NCBI GenBank assembly: GCA_963776665.1
Contig: CAVZNQ010000018.1
Location: 1-64,000 of the forward strand
Source: Roseiarcus sp963776665
GTDB taxonomy: Bacteria; Pseudomonadota; Alphaproteobacteria; Rhizobiales; Beijerinckiaceae
DNA: 64,000 nucleotides
Direction: 5' to 3'
How positions within the stretch are numbered: position 1 is the first letter of the stretch; each line of letters opens with the position of its first letter. The position numbers and the translations under genes are program-made. Of this stretch, positions 62,913-64,000 are shown piece by piece. The notes under the pieces are model-generated. The model saw only the letters and a list, made by a program, of their open reading frames with translations. It was not told the DNA's origin and ran no database searches.

Positions 62913-64000
62913 CTACCCGAGCCGGCCGGAAGCGTGAGCGAGGATCGTGTAGACCTTGCCGGTGTTGGAGAGGAGATAGGCGCGCCATTGCGAGCCGTCG
63001 CGGTCATTCTGACTGACCTTCGCCAACATACGCTCGAATTCCTGCATGTAGCGCGTCGTCGCGTCGCGGAACTCCGGGTCGGCGCGGTAGCGGCGCCGGA
63101 TGTCGTCGAACGCCTGCTGGCCCGCCTCGGTGTAGAGGCGGCGCGAGACAGCAGCGGTGTCGCCGCGGCGCCACCGATCCCACATCTCGACCGCCGCCGC
63201 ATTGTCGATGAGGCCGGAGATTTCCAGCGCCAGGGCGTCGAGCGTCTCCGCCGCCTTGGGGGCGGCGGCCGGTTCGTCGCGTGAGGCGGCCGCGAGCAGG
63301 CTCGAGAGCCACCCCGCCTGTCCGCGGTCGGAGGCTGGCGCGGGCGTCGAGGCGGAGTTCGACGGCGCCGGCCACGGTTGCGCCGGGACGCGGCCGAGCG
63401 GGTTCGCTTCCGGAACGGACCCGATCAGCCCGGACCCCGGACCCTCGATGACCGGCGAGGCGATCGCTTCGGCGACCCGCGCCAGCGCCGTCTCGCGGAG
63501 CGAGGGAGCCTCCGGACTGCGGATTGTCGGCTCGGCGGCGCGCGGCTGGGGCTTGTCGAAGCGCGCGCCAGCGCCGGCGGCCGCTGCAGCGGCAAGCGGC
63601 GCCGGTTCGGCGATGTCGAAGGTAGCGCTCGAGTCCGCAACCAGCGCCGCAAGCTCCTTCAGCGCCCGGATCTGATCGGAAACAACCCGCCGCATCGCCT
63701 CGGCGGTTTCGCTCGTCTCCTGCGGCAGATCGAGAACGCCGCGGCGCAGTTCCTGCCGCGTCTCGTCGAGATCGCGCTGAACCTGGCTCGCCATCTCCTT
63801 TACCTCGGCCACCGATTGGCGGAAGCGGTCGGCGGAGTGCTCCAGGGCGCCGGAGAGCTGGGTGGTGGTCTGTTCGAGGGTTGCTTGCAGGGTCTGCGCG
63901 GTCCGTTCGCGCTCTTTCGCCGCGGTGTCGCGAATGGTTTCGAACTGGCCGGCGACCGCGATCGACGCGCCTCTGGTGGCCGAGGCGAGGGTTGCGCTGA
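62913..64000 (-). CDS. C-terminal part of a large coiled-coil protein, cut by window edge
   Basis: The frame is open from 62913 to the window end (about 362 codons), so the N-terminus lies outside. The edge-proximal part is a heptad-like coiled coil rich in Ala, Gln, Thr and Glu (ERERTAQTLQATLEQTTTQL; KEMASQVQRDLDETRQELRR). An Ala/Pro-rich disordered linker follows, then a conserved-looking C-terminal domain (EISGLIDNAAAVEMWDRWRR; GQQAFDDIRRRYRADPEFRD; YMQEFERMLAKVSQND). Similar proteins in Hyphomicrobiales are very large (over 1000 residues), of unknown role, possibly linked to the cell pole or division. It converges with the CDF gene. Confidence 0.8.
   Translation of the reverse strand, partial: SATLASATRGASIAVAGQFETIRDTAAKERERTAQTLQATLEQTTTQLSGALEHSADRFRQSVAEVKEMASQVQRDLDETRQELRRGVLDLPQETSETAEAMRRVVSDQIRALKELAALVADSSATFDIAEPAPLAAAAAAGAGARFDKPQPRAAEPTIRSPEAPSLRETALARVAEAIASPVIEGPGSGLIGSVPEANPLGRVPAQPWPAPSNSASTPAPASDRGQAGWLSSLLAAASRDEPAAAPKAAETLDALALEISGLIDNAAAVEMWDRWRRGDTAAVSRRLYTEAGQQAFDDIRRRYRADPEFRDATTRYMQEFERMLAKVSQNDRDGSQWRAYLLSNTGKVYTILAHASGRLG

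Overview
The window looks like a chromosomal segment of a high-GC alphaproteobacterium of the order Hyphomicrobiales (Rhizobiales), possibly near Beijerinckiaceae/Methylocystaceae; that family guess is inference only. The evidence is gene order (tig-clpP-clpX-lon-hup, tRNAs, then nuoA to nuoN followed by birA, rnj and mce), NuoE and NuoL variants of rhizobial type, and SOS-like boxes of the alphaproteobacterial GTTC-N7-GTTC form.

Layout. Bases 1-5000 are visibly more A+T rich and partly decayed: an AGE-family sugar epimerase/isomerase, an intact purD, a remnant of a patatin-like lipase and a broken fmt. Bases 4974-10003 hold a truncated phage or gene-transfer-agent-like packaging module on the minus strand (small gene, large terminase, three small proteins, portal). 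Terminase and portal each carry one frameshift, and two identical 17-bp direct repeats that also match a LexA box bound the module. Bases 10.2-14.2 kb encode two CorA/ZntB-type channels and a Tat-type multicopper-oxidase-like protein that has lost most copper ligands.

Bases 14.2-22.6 kb are a proteostasis block (trigger factor, ClpP, ClpX, Lon with a predicted heat-shock promoter and tandem terminators, HU) with tRNA-Leu, tRNA-Val and tRNA-Asp. Bases 22.8-38.7 kb are the full 14-gene complex I operon, interrupted between nuoF and nuoG by a DUF3291 gene and a pentapeptide-repeat gene. The same strand continues with birA, rnj, mce, an EamA transporter and a YcaQ-type DNA glycosylase, then sdhE and a frameshifted mfd.

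Bases 48-64 kb are mixed housekeeping and accessory genes: an HD protein, small hypothetical proteins, acylphosphatase, thrS, the xanthine dehydrogenase set xdhABC, a class II aldolase homologue without its zinc histidines, a PhzF-like protein, malonyl-CoA synthetase, a CDF metal exporter and the C-terminal part of a long coiled-coil protein.

An intergenic repeat of about 200-250 bp occurs three times (12.3, 49.6 and 57.8 kb). It is the clearest structure that the genes do not explain. I found no CRISPR array, no rRNA and no intact insertion sequence. No complete new defence or biosynthetic system is evident. The most unusual items are the bounded phage module, the repeat family, the two-gene insertion in the nuo operon and two probable pseudo-enzymes.
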